In this document: positions 27,265 to 35,556 of the stretch, one piece after another
Layout of the letters: every line of letters starts with the position of its first letter
Numbering within the stretch: position 1 is the first letter of the stretch
Position numbers and translations under genes: made by a program
The notes under the pieces: generated by a model
What the model was told of the DNA's origin: nothing
The model's input: the letters and a program-made list of their open reading frames with translations, nothing else
The model's database searches: none
Assembly: GCA_038246255.1 (NCBI GenBank)
Contig: JBBRWC010000013.1
Location: 1 to 55,956 of the forward strand
DNA: 55,956 bases
From: RI-242 sp038246255
GTDB taxonomy: Bacteria > Planctomycetota > UBA1135 > GCA-002686595
Direction: 5' to 3'

Positions 27265-29604
27265 ATGCGATCGACAGCCCTCACGCTGGCCGTCGGAGCC
27301 CTGTTCGCCCTACCGGCGGCCGGCTCCGACCTGCAACTGGCCGGTCAACAGAACACCGTTGCCCTCCTCGGCACATCCGTGCCGGTCACCCTCACCGGCG
27401 GCGCGGGACTGCCCGCGGTGATCTATGTCGACGTATCTCCAGGGCCGATCAGCTTCGCCGGAGAGTCGGTGGCCCTTGGCTTCACGCCGTCCGCCTTGGT
27501 ACTGGCGGGCGGGGTCACGAACGGCGCCGGCGTGTTCGCGAGCTCCCTCGCAGTGCCGGTGTTGCCGAGCCTCCTGGGCGTGACGTTCTACAGCGTCGGA
27601 GTTGTCCTGGATCCGACCGACCCCAATGGACTCGACTTCTCGAATGGCGCGTCCTTGGGCTTCACGGACGTCGCGGTGAACCCGATCGAAGTTGAGCTCG
27701 CCGGTGTGCCGCTCGCGTCCGGTCCGCGCTTCGCGTGGGTGACTTCACTGCGCGAGAGCGACCCCGTGCGCGTGGCCATCGACCCCGCGCTCCAGCCCCA
27801 GCTCGTCGGCACGAACGTGGACATCTACATCACCGCCGCGCGCACCGCGGCGGAATGGATCGCGACGCCGTCGCTTGTCGACGTGTCGAGTGGCGGAGCG
27901 GAGACGGTCGCGATCGGCGCCGGTGGCGTCGTTGCGAACACGTTCGTCGCGGATACCGGCACCCTCTCGGGTGACGCAGGCGCAAGCCTGGGTGTCGCGT
28001 ACGACGTCGTCATCGATGCCAACCAGAACGGCGTTTTGGACTCGGGCGACCTGATCGACGGCTTCAGCACGGGCGCGGGCTTTTACATCTGCCGCGATCC
28101 TTCTGTTGCCGGGCCCTTTGCTGTGAGCTCCGCGACCTACAGCGGCGGCAGCTTCCTCGGGCAGATCGTGTATTACCCGACGAACATCGCCGCGCTGTCG
28201 AACGTGCCGCTCGTGATCGTCAGCCATGGCAATGGGCACAACTACCTGTGGTACGGCCACATCGGGCAACACCTTGCGTCCTACGGGTACGTGGTGATGT
28301 CGCACCAGAACAACACGGTGCCCGGTGTCGTCGCCGCGTCGACCACGACGTTGACAAACACCGACTTCCTGCTGAGCAACCTCGACACGATTGCGGGTGG
28401 TGCGCTGCTTGGGAAGATCGACATCGCGCGCATGACGTGGATCGGCCACAGCCGCGGCGGCGAAGGCATCGCCATCGCCTACGACCGCATCCTGAAGGGC
28501 CTGTACACCCCGGTGAACTACACCCTGTCGAACCTGCGCCTCCTTTCGAGCATGGCGCCGACCGACTTCCAAGGCCCCGGCCAAACCAACACGCACGGCG
28601 TCAACTACCACCTGTGGGTCGCCGAGTCCGACGCCGACGTCAACGGTTGCACGAGCAGCGACGTCGCGCAGCCCTACCACCTGTTTGCGCGTGCGACGAA
28701 CCAGCGCCAAGCAACGACGATCTACGGAGCCGGCCACGGCGACTTGCACAACGGCACCGGATCCTCGGTGGCTGCGGGGCCGTGTCTGCTCGGCCGTCCG
28801 GTGACACACGGAATCATGCGCGGGTACTTGCTGCCGTTGGTCGAGTTCCACATCCGCGACAACCCCGCCGCGAAGGATTGGCTCGCGCGCCAATACGAAG
28901 ACTTGGCGCCGCAGTCGGCCCCGGTTGGCATCAACCCCTGCATCGTCGTGAACTTGCAGTTCCGCGAAGCGGCCAGCACGGGCAAGCTCGTGATCGACAC
29001 CTTCGAAGGCGGAGCAACCTCGAGCGTGGCGAGCTCCGGCGCGCCGATCACCACGAACCTTGCGAACTACACGGTCGGGCGCCTCGATGACCCGGACACC
29101 GTGTTCACCGCCAATGCGACCCAGCCCTTCAACGGGATGACGTACGCGCGCAACACCGACTTCGAAGGCGGCGGCGTTTTCACGTTCGACAACGCAGATG
29201 CGTTCCTGCGCTACAACCTGCTGCCGGGTCAGCGCGACTGGAGTGGCCTTGCGGCGCTTTCCTTGCGCGCGTGCCAGTCGACGCGCAGCACCCTCACGAC
29301 CGGGGAGCTTGGCGATGCCAGCTTCACCGTGCGTGTGACCGACACCAACGGCAACGGCAGCTCGATCCGCCTCGCAGACGTGCTGCAGGGCTTCGAAGAG
29401 CCCTACCAACGCACGAGCTGCGGCGTCGGGGTCGGCTGGTCCAACCAGTTCGAAACCCTGCGCATCGGCTTGCGCCAGTTCCAAGCGCTGACACCAAGCC
29501 TCGACCTTTCGTCCATCGCCTCCGTGGAGCTGCGTTTCGGACCCTCCCACGGCAGTCCCTTCGGATTTTTCGGTATCGACGACCTAGAAGTCGTCGCCGA
29601 CTGA
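27265..29604 (+). CDS. Large secreted alpha/beta hydrolase (chlorophyllase/PET-hydrolase-like) with accessory domains
   Basis: A 779-residue secreted protein with a signal peptide (MRSTALTLAVGALFALPAAG). Residues about 25-270 are beta-rich, with a pattern of short Ig- or Calx-like strands. An alpha/beta hydrolase domain follows. The oxyanion-hole region is PLVIVSHGNGHNYLWYGHIG and the nucleophile elbow WIGHSRGGEG puts the catalytic Ser near 396. A likely catalytic His sits in GAGHGDLH near 490. The last 180 residues look like a carbohydrate-binding-type beta-sandwich. The hydrolase core resembles chlorophyllase/dienelactone-type esterases; its substrate (polyester, lipid or sugar ester) is unknown. 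The ATG at 27265 is chosen for the signal peptide. It is followed by a second secreted protein gene 33 bases on. Confidence 0.86.
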   Translation: MRSTALTLAVGALFALPAAGSDLQLAGQQNTVALLGTSVPVTLTGGAGLPAVIYVDVSPGPISFAGESVALGFTPSALVLAGGVTNGAGVFASSLAVPVLPSLLGVTFYSVGVVLDPTDPNGLDFSNGASLGFTDVAVNPIEVELAGVPLASGPRFAWVTSLRESDPVRVAIDPALQPQLVGTNVDIYITAARTAAEWIATPSLVDVSSGGAETVAIGAGGVVANTFVADTGTLSGDAGASLGVAYDVVIDANQNGVLDSGDLIDGFSTGAGFYICRDPSVAGPFAVSSATYSGGSFLGQIVYYPTNIAALSNVPLVIVSHGNGHNYLWYGHIGQHLASYGYVVMSHQNNTVPGVVAASTTTLTNTDFLLSNLDTIAGGALLGKIDIARMTWIGHSRGGEGIAIAYDRILKGLYTPVNYTLSNLRLLSSMAPTDFQGPGQTNTHGVNYHLWVAESDADVNGCTSSDVAQPYHLFARATNQRQATTIYGAGHGDLHNGTGSSVAAGPCLLGRPVTHGIMRGYLLPLVEFHIRDNPAAKDWLARQYEDLAPQSAPVGINPCIVVNLQFREAASTGKLVIDTFEGGATSSVASSGAPITTNLANYTVGRLDDPDTVFTANATQPFNGMTYARNTDFEGGGVFTFDNADAFLRYNLLPGQRDWSGLAALSLRACQSTRSTLTTGELGDASFTVRVTDTNGNGSSIRLADVLQGFEEPYQRTSCGVGVGWSNQFETLRIGLRQFQALTPSLDLSSIASVELRFGPSHGSPFGFFGIDDLEVVAD

Positions 29605-29637
29605 CCTGCCCCACCCGAACCACGAGCGACACGAACC

Positions 29638-30264
29638 ATGAAACACTCCATCTACTGGGCCGCGGCCCTGGTCCTTTCCGCGGTGGGCGGCGGCGTCATC
29701 GCCTTCAACTCCACGCGCGCGGGCGACGAGCGTCCCGAACTGCTCGCGCAACCGCAGGTCGAAGCGATCGAAGTGATCGAGGCCACCCCCTTCACGCTGC
29801 TCGCGCCGAAGACGCACACGTGGCGCGCCGAAGCTCCGGCATACACGAGCGGCACACTGCTCGTGCTGCGCACCTCGCCCGAAAACCTGATCCCGCGCCA
29901 GACCTACGAGCACGTGCTCTACGTCGGCGACGAAACCGCAGAACGGGTCAACGTCGGGGAGCGCTCCGGTTACGTCATCGCGATCGTGCCGGGTGACGTC
30001 GATCTTGCGAGCACGCCGATCTTCTTCGGCACGCCCGCCTTGCCCGAGCAGGTGACGCGCGCCGCGGCAGAGATCGAGTTGGCCAAGGCAACCAATCTGG
30101 GCGTGCGTGGCATGGGCGCTGCGCGCGCGGCGGCGGTCACAGGCGAGCGGATCGTTCTGCAGGACGCCTACGAACTCTACCTGCAAGCATCGGTCGCGAT
30201 CGAGCGGTTTGCCCCTGATGAAGTCGACCTCGTGACCGGCCTGCGCGCGACCCGCATCCGCTGA
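29638..30264 (+). CDS. Secreted or membrane-anchored protein of unknown function
   Basis: A 208-residue protein with an N-terminal hydrophobic segment (residues 5-23) serving as signal peptide or anchor. The rest is soluble with mixed alpha/beta character: two beta-rich blocks, then a helix rich in Ala/Glu and a C-terminal helix. No family recognised. It follows the hydrolase gene closely and precedes a good hairpin terminator, so the two are probably one transcript. Confidence 0.75.
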   Translation: MKHSIYWAAALVLSAVGGGVIAFNSTRAGDERPELLAQPQVEAIEVIEATPFTLLAPKTHTWRAEAPAYTSGTLLVLRTSPENLIPRQTYEHVLYVGDETAERVNVGERSGYVIAIVPGDVDLASTPIFFGTPALPEQVTRAAAEIELAKATNLGVRGMGAARAAAVTGERIVLQDAYELYLQASVAIERFAPDEVDLVTGLRATRIR

Positions 30265-30297
30265 TCCAGGCTTCCATTCGCGCCGCTGGCGCATCTC

Positions 30298-30333
30298 GCC
30301 GCCCGCGATTTCCCCTTGGAAGTCGCGGGCGGC
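30298..30333 (+). terminator. Rho-independent-type hairpin after the secreted hydrolase operon
   Basis: The stem GCCGCCCGCGA (30298-30308) pairs perfectly with TCGCGGGCGGC (30323-30333) around a 14-base loop, followed by TTCCGTTT. It lies 34 bases after the stop at 30264. Confidence 0.7.
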
Positions 30334-30401
30334 TTCCGTTTAGGCACCCGCGGCGCGGCGGAATGCGGAGCGCGTCGGCCGGCGCGTTAGTTTGACGCGC
30401 A

Positions 30402-30965
30402 ATGCTCACCCTCCTGCGCGTGCTTCTGCTGCCGCTGCGCCATCCCGTGGGCCGGCGGGTGCTCGTAGCCGCGTTCGCGCTCGCCGCGCTGTGGTGGTGG
30501 CAGGGGGATCAGATCGCGCGCTGGTTCGGTCCGCCGCGCCCGCCGGAGGGGCGGGTGCAAATCGAACTGTCGGGCGCGCTGTCCCCGGACGCTCTCGTTG
30601 TCCTTGAGCTGCGCTTTGGCGACCGCTACGGCGACCTTGGCGACGATCGACTCCGTGCCCACCGCGCCGCGCTCAGCCACCGTTACCACCGCGAGCGCCG
30701 CGCGGCCCTCGATGCACGGCGCGCCGCGGGCCTCGTGTTGGAGCGCCCCTACGCCTCGGGAGGACCCACCGCGGTGCCACCCGAGGTACCGCTCGACGCC
30801 ATCGCCGAAGTCGCTCTCGACCCAGTGGAGTCAAAATCGAGTCCGGTCGCGTGGACGATTTGGTTGCCGCGTGAACAACACCTCGAGCTCTACGACCTGC
30901 GCGCAGAACTGCGTTACGTGGAGCACCTGCTCGAGCGCGGAGTCGGATCCACGGAACGCCCGTGA
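30402..30965 (+). CDS. Hypothetical single-pass membrane protein
   Basis: A 187-residue protein with one hydrophobic segment at about 18-35 (VGRRVLVAAFALAALWWW) after a positively charged N-terminus, giving a cytoplasm-in/periplasm-out topology. The remainder is charged with many Arg/Glu pairs and contains PREQHLELYDLRAELRYVEHLLERG, likely a coiled or helical end. No family recognised. The coding pattern (third-position G/C, no competing frame with homology) supports it being real. Confidence 0.65.
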   Translation: MLTLLRVLLLPLRHPVGRRVLVAAFALAALWWWQGDQIARWFGPPRPPEGRVQIELSGALSPDALVVLELRFGDRYGDLGDDRLRAHRAALSHRYHRERRAALDARRAAGLVLERPYASGGPTAVPPEVPLDAIAEVALDPVESKSSPVAWTIWLPREQHLELYDLRAELRYVEHLLERGVGSTERP

Positions 30966-30990
30966 GGTGCGCCAACACCGCGGTGCAGCA

Positions 30991-32808
30991 TCAAACGCCG
31001 GCGCGACCGAGGTTCGCGAGCAGCGCTAGGGACGTCGCGAGCACACGGCCCTTGTAGACGGGCACGTAGCGGACGTTGCCGCCGCGGCAGGCCTTCTTCA
31101 CTTTGCCATCGGTGGCGTGCCCGACAAACCCCGTGTGGCACAGGGCGAGGTCGTACTGGCCCTGCAGAATGCGCTCCATCGCGGCTTCCACTGCGCGCGC
31201 GCCTTGGCTCGAATCGCACCAGTCGACGACCAGCCCGAGGTCCGAGCGGTAGCGCCGCGCAAGATGGGGGTCTTCGCGGTTGCCGACGACGAGCGCGCGT
31301 TGCCCCGCGACCGCGTCGCGCGCACGCTCGACGGGCGTGGGCTCGCGTTCGGCGGGCGGAATGTCCTCGACTTCTTCGACCGCCGCGAGTGCGACCATCG
31401 CCGGGGCGAGCGCTCCCTTGCCGCCGCCTTCGGACAGCCGCTTTTGGACCTTCTTCAGGCGATCGCGCGCGGGCCCGGACGTGAAAACGAGCGTCGGGTC
31501 GAGGGCGAGAATGCGGTCGTTCACGTCGAAGCACAAAGGTGCAAGTTCGACGGCATCGAACACCTCGGAGGCCTTTGCGAACCACGCCACGACTCCAGAA
31601 TCCGACGTCGCGCGGCTGGGTCGCATACGCAGCACGTCACGCTGGCGTCGCGCCCTTTCGAGCGTGCGCTCGTCGCGGCCCATCGCATGCGCCCAATCGG
31701 GTCGCGGATGATGCGCAGGATCAAGCGCGACAACCAGCGCGTGGCCCGCCGGGAGCTTCCAATGGTGCGCGAGCCAGCGCAAAAGCCCCATCGTGTCAGC
31801 CCACGCAGCGGGATCGGGTGTCACGGGCCGCACCCAGCGGAGTTCCCGCGCGGCGCGCACAAAACCGTCCATGGCCGCTTCGTGCTCGCGCCAGCGGTCC
31901 GCTGCGGAGCGGGCGGCGTCGGTGTCCGGCTCCGCGCCGGGCCCCAAACGCTTTTTGACTAGGTTGACCGCGTGCCCGAGACTCCATCCGGGGTTCGTGG
32001 GCGGTGGATCGCACGCGACTTCATCGCTCCAACCACCGTCCGCGGCCGCAGCGCTCTCAAGCAACGCATCTGCCGCAGCGGCGATGTCGTCCCACGTCGC
32101 CGCGTTGGGAGCTCCAAGCCAGCGGCCCGCTTGTGCGGGAGTGCAATCCAGCTCGAGCAGCGGGAAATAACCCGGCCACGCACGACGCGACCAACGCGCG
32201 AGTTGCGTCGCAATGTGTTTCACGCGCGAGTGGATCGCCGGGTGGTCGATTGCTGCGGCCCACCCGCGCGCGCGCGCGAGCAGCGCGGCCATCTGCCAGC
32301 GCAGGGGATCGGGGGCGTCGAGGAGCGCCTCACCCGCGGCGTCGTCGACGTCCTTCGCGAGGCCCTCCAGTGCTTCGAGCACCTCGGCGGGGGGCGGAGG
32401 CACCGCGAAAACCGGCGGCGCAGCGTGTCCGGGCCCAGGCGGGATTCGCGGTGGGGCCGAAAGTTCGGGCGCGGCGCGGGTTTCGCTCGTCCAGGGCCGC
32501 AGGTCGGGACCCGGTTCCGCCGTGTTTGGACGCTCCTGTGCGAGCGCGGCCTCGAAGAGCTCCTTGGCGAGGCGGCTCGGCAATAGATCGTCGAGCGCCT
32601 GTTGTAGGGCGTGCTCGGCCGTGGTGCCGCGGCCAAATCCGGCGGCGCGCTCCACACGGCTCGGCGGATCACCTCCGCCCGAGTCGACGAACTCGAGAAT
32701 CAAGCACTCGTGCCATTCGTGCACACGCTCAAGTACGCGGTACCCGAGCTGGGCGAGCATTTCACGCGCGGCGTCGCCGCGCGCGTAGTTGGGATCGGAT
32801 GGCTGCAC
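30991..32808 (-). CDS. Uncharacterised protein with DUF2325-like C-terminal domain
   Basis: A 605-residue soluble protein. The middle (about 165-420) is Ala/Trp-rich and mostly helical. The last 100 residues read like a small Rossmann-type fold: RALVVGNREDPHLARRYRSD, then DWCDSSQGARAVEAAMERI, YDLALCHTGFVGHATDG and a final VPVYKGR. That order (GG/GN-x-E, an acidic-serine loop, H-T-G-F-x-G-H) resembles DUF2325. The N-terminal 60 residues have a possible nucleic-acid-binding pattern but it is not diagnostic. Function unknown; next to a small PilZ-like gene on the same strand, 48 bases upstream. Confidence 0.72.
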   Translation of the reverse strand: MQPSDPNYARGDAAREMLAQLGYRVLERVHEWHECLILEFVDSGGGDPPSRVERAAGFGRGTTAEHALQQALDDLLPSRLAKELFEAALAQERPNTAEPGPDLRPWTSETRAAPELSAPPRIPPGPGHAAPPVFAVPPPPAEVLEALEGLAKDVDDAAGEALLDAPDPLRWQMAALLARARGWAAAIDHPAIHSRVKHIATQLARWSRRAWPGYFPLLELDCTPAQAGRWLGAPNAATWDDIAAAADALLESAAAADGGWSDEVACDPPPTNPGWSLGHAVNLVKKRLGPGAEPDTDAARSAADRWREHEAAMDGFVRAARELRWVRPVTPDPAAWADTMGLLRWLAHHWKLPAGHALVVALDPAHHPRPDWAHAMGRDERTLERARRQRDVLRMRPSRATSDSGVVAWFAKASEVFDAVELAPLCFDVNDRILALDPTLVFTSGPARDRLKKVQKRLSEGGGKGALAPAMVALAAVEEVEDIPPAEREPTPVERARDAVAGQRALVVGNREDPHLARRYRSDLGLVVDWCDSSQGARAVEAAMERILQGQYDLALCHTGFVGHATDGKVKKACRGGNVRYVPVYKGRVLATSLALLANLGRAGV

Positions 32809-32856
32809 ACCCTTAGCATAGGCCGCGGGACGGTGGGCTTCCCACGCCGATCGGAT

Positions 32857-33354
32857 TCAGGCCGTGATGGGAAAAACAGCGCGGACGAGGCGGCGCAGGA
32901 ATCGCTCGGTTTCGCGCAGCCCCGCGGTGTCGGGATCGATGCGGGCGCGCAGTTCCGGCACGGTGGCGAGCCCGTTCGCGCCGCCAAACAGTCCGACCCT
33001 GCGGCTCGCCCGCTCTTCGCCGGCACTCGTGCGACGCGCGACGTGGAGGCCGCCCCCTTGCGGCAGTCCGATGACAAGCTCTTCATCGTCGCACAAGGGT
33101 GTCCGCACGCGGTAGCGCAGCACCGAGTCGACGGGCAAATCGAGGCTCGCGCAACCCGCGATGGAAACCGCGAGCCGTGCATGGACGGCGATGCGCGCCG
33201 CCGACAGGTTCAGGTCGCGCAGTTTGCGCAGCAGCAATCGGGCGCGATGGGCCGGCAGCGGGAGGGCGCGCTGAGCAGCGGAGGCCGCCGAACTTGTTCG
33301 GGCGAGCTGCGGCTCGGAACCCACGGGGTCGAGAGAGTTGGAGTTGCGTTCCAT
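32857..33354 (-). CDS. Small PilZ-like domain protein (tentative)
   Basis: A 165-residue protein. The beta-rich middle (LNLSAARIAV ... CASLDLPVDSVLRYRVRTPL ... EELVIGLPQGGGLHVARRTS ... ASRRVGLFGG) has the strand order of PilZ c-di-GMP-binding domains. The classical RxxxR and D-x-S-x-x-G motifs are incomplete: NLSAAR is close to the second motif but lacks the glycine. The C-terminal ETERFLRRLVRAVFP helix is amphipathic. The ATG at 33354 is chosen because upstream translation is unrelated. PilZ assignment is tentative. Confidence 0.55.
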   Translation of the reverse strand: MERNSNSLDPVGSEPQLARTSSAASAAQRALPLPAHRARLLLRKLRDLNLSAARIAVHARLAVSIAGCASLDLPVDSVLRYRVRTPLCDDEELVIGLPQGGGLHVARRTSAGEERASRRVGLFGGANGLATVPELRARIDPDTAGLRETERFLRRLVRAVFPITA

Positions 33355-33589
33355 GAGGGTAGACGGACCGTTGGAGGGATCGCACTCTTCGGCCGCCCCA
33401 CTTCCATGGCCTGAGTGTTCCGCCGCATCAATCCCAAGATGTTCCCGGAGTCGATCCGTGGGAGCCTGTGAAGGTTCGACTACGCGCTTACGCTCCCGCC
33501 GCCACCGCGCGTTCCCCACGCCATCGAGCGACTTAGCTCCCGAAGGTCCTGCTTGATCGCGTGATCGACAAGGGCACTCAGCAGGGGAT
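33355..33589. other. Spacer upstream of the VWA remnant
   Basis: No complete gene. Plus-strand frames are interrupted by stops at 33474, 33532 and 33554, consistent with the eroded N-terminal part of the VWA gene that follows, but I could not align it. Confidence 0.35.
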
Positions 33590-33844
33590 CCCGGTGGCGC
33601 GACCACCATCCACGAGGCGCTTGAGCTCGCGTTTTCCGACCTCGCGACGGACACGCTGTATGTCCTCTCGGACGGAGAACCCGCGGGTGGCAAGATCGAG
33701 GACCCCGTACTGATCCGCGACCACGGGCCCCTACCGAACATCGGCCGGGGGGGCAAGATCCACGCCGTGGCGATCGCAGTGGATCTTCCGATCCCGCGCT
33801 GGCTCGCCCAGGACAGCGGCGGCAAGGACGCGTACTTCCCGTGA
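33590..33844 (+). pseudogene. VWA-domain protein, C-terminal fragment
   Basis: This frame reads PGGATTIHEALELAFSD, DTLYVLSDGEPAGGKIEDP, KIHAVAIAVD and LAQDSGGKDAYFP to a TGA. The pattern (G-G-T-x-x-x-AL, x-x-LSDG, KIHAVAI, L-A-x-x-x-GG) is the second half of a von Willebrand factor A domain of the kind found in large secreted planctomycete proteins. The metal-binding DxSxS half is missing and a stop at 33554 closes the frame, so this is the tail of a lost gene. Confidence 0.75.
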
Positions 33845-33959
33845 CGCACTCCCCGTCCCCGGTGGAGCCGCCCGCGGTCTACGGTTCCACGCTGGCGCGC
33901 GGGCAGCGTAGGATCCCCGCGGTCGGCCCGCGATCCGAGCGCGTGACCCCGTTGCCCCC

Positions 33960-34946
33960 GTGCGAGTGACTCCGCTGCCGCGACTCCTCATCAGCCTACT
34001 CCTCGCGGGAGTGCTGCTTTTTTTGCTCGCCCAATGGGGCGGCGTGGGCTGGCGCGACTTCGCTGCGGCGATTGGTCGTTTGGACGGCGCGAGCTATGCG
34101 CTCGCTCTCCTCTTGCACGCACTGATTTATGCGGCCCGCTCGCTGCGTTTTGCGCTGCTGATTCCACTCGCGGAGCGCCCGGCCTACGGCGTTGCCCTCG
34201 CGATTTCGTCCGCGCACAACCTCGCGAGCTATGTCCTGCCCGCGAAAACGGGCGAAGCCTCGCTGATCGTCTATCTGAAAGCGTATGCGGGCGTTTCCGC
34301 GTCGTCCGGCGTTGCGTCCCTCGTCGTTTCGCGCCTTTTCGACCTCGCCGTGTTGTGCGCATGGGTGGCAGCGGCGATCGCTTGGGTCGCAAACGACTAC
34401 GAGGCCGTCGCGCGTCTGCTGCCGCTCGTGCCCCTGCTCCTTGGCGGCGCCATGGTGCTCGCTTGCATGTGCCTGCGTCCGCACTGGCTTTCGTCGCTGA
34501 CGACGTTCTTCCTGGCGCGCGCGGGTATCGGACGGCGGCCTTTCGGGCAAGCGATCCTGGCGCGCTTGGAGCGTGTGGGCGCTGCGCTGCGCTCCACTGC
34601 GGGCGCCCGGACCCAAGTGGGGTGCCTCGCGCTGACGGTTGTGCAGTGGGCTGGGGTTTTCGCGTTTTATGCGGTGCTTGCCCGGGCGGCCGGTCTGCCG
34701 GAGTCGATCGGCTATGCCGAAGCAGTATTCGGCTCGAGTCTCGCCGTTCTCTTCAACCTGCTGCCGATCAACGGTTTCGCGGGCTTCGGCACCCAGGAAG
34801 CGGGTTGGAAGATCGGTTTTGTGCTGCTAGGCGTCGAGCCGGACCTGGCGCTTGCGACCGGATTCGCTGTGCACCTCGTGCAACTCGCCAACGTCGTCTT
34901 GTTCGGCGTCGTCGCGCACCTCGTGCTCGGCTTGCGGCGGCGCTGA
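33960..34946 (+). CDS. Flippase-like integral membrane protein (LPG synthase TM region/YbhN family)
   Basis: A 328-residue protein with about eight transmembrane helices, of the family that holds the membrane half of lysylphosphatidylglycerol synthase (pfam03706). Family hallmarks are YAARSLRFALLI after the second helix, then SSAHNLASYVLPAKTGEASL, and the near-C-terminal NLLPINGFAGFGTQEAG. No soluble synthase domain is attached, so a role in lipid or polysaccharide translocation is likelier than lysine transfer. The GTG start at 33960 is the only good start for the first helix. Convergent with the phosphatase-like gene, nine bases away. Confidence 0.88.
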   Translation: MRVTPLPRLLISLLLAGVLLFLLAQWGGVGWRDFAAAIGRLDGASYALALLLHALIYAARSLRFALLIPLAERPAYGVALAISSAHNLASYVLPAKTGEASLIVYLKAYAGVSASSGVASLVVSRLFDLAVLCAWVAAAIAWVANDYEAVARLLPLVPLLLGGAMVLACMCLRPHWLSSLTTFFLARAGIGRRPFGQAILARLERVGAALRSTAGARTQVGCLALTVVQWAGVFAFYAVLARAAGLPESIGYAEAVFGSSLAVLFNLLPINGFAGFGTQEAGWKIGFVLLGVEPDLALATGFAVHLVQLANVVLFGVVAHLVLGLRRR

Positions 34947-34955
34947 CGGCGGCGA

Positions 34956-35513
34956 TCACCGCCGCGCTTCGACGTAGGCGCGCATGCGGGTTTCGTAGAC
35001 CGGCGAGCGCAGGCCCATGGCACGCGCCTCCAGCACGGCGTCGTCGAGGCCCGCACCCTCGTCGAGCGCGCGGTACGCGATCCAAACCGCTGCCGCGCGG
35101 TTGGCGGTGCCGCAGTGGACGAGGATCGGCCGCGGCATCTCCACGAGCGCCGCACGCGCCGCGTCGATCGCTTCGTCCGTGAGTTCCGAGGGTCCCGCGA
35201 TGGGGGTAACACGGTATTCGAGGCCAAAATCGGCCGCCAGGCCGGCTTCGTCGAATCCGCGGGTTTCGCTGGGACGGCGCATGTCGAGCACGCTGACGAC
35301 ACCTGCATCCTGGGCAAGCGCGAAGTCCCGTCCCGACGGCTGACTCGCGACCCAGATGTCGCCAAAACGCGAAAGGCGCGCGATGTCGCCGCATTGTGCG
35401 GGCTCGACGACGGTGGGGGGTGTAACGGTCCCGCCTTCGCGTTCGCCCGTTGAGCGGCATGCGAGTGACGTTGTGAGCAGCAAAGCGAGAACGAGGAAAG
35501 CGCGGGTCTGCAT
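34956..35513 (-). CDS. Lipoprotein with tyrosine-phosphatase-like (DUF442/BLH) domain
   Basis: A 185-residue exported protein. The N-terminus (MQTRAFLVLALLLTTSLAC) is a lipoprotein signal with the acylated Cys19. The domain FGDIWVASQPSGRDFALAQD, VVSVLDMRRPSE, then ILVHCGTANRAAAVWIAYRA matches the beta-lactamase-hydrolase-like phosphatase group. Its active-site loop is C-x4-R (HCGTANR), as in DUF442 relatives, rather than the classic C-x5-R. The general acid cannot be placed. A periplasmic protein or sugar phosphatase is a fair guess. Confidence 0.84.
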   Translation of the reverse strand: MQTRAFLVLALLLTTSLACRSTGEREGGTVTPPTVVEPAQCGDIARLSRFGDIWVASQPSGRDFALAQDAGVVSVLDMRRPSETRGFDEAGLAADFGLEYRVTPIAGPSELTDEAIDAARAALVEMPRPILVHCGTANRAAAVWIAYRALDEGAGLDDAVLEARAMGLRSPVYETRMRAYVEARR

Positions 35514-35556
35514 GGTGTTCCGTGTGACTCAGGCGAGGGTGATAGCAATGGGGTCG

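Noticed and set aside
27745..29550. A 601-residue minus-strand open frame
   Set aside because: It lies fully inside the secreted hydrolase gene, which has a signal peptide and catalytic motifs. The antisense frame has none.
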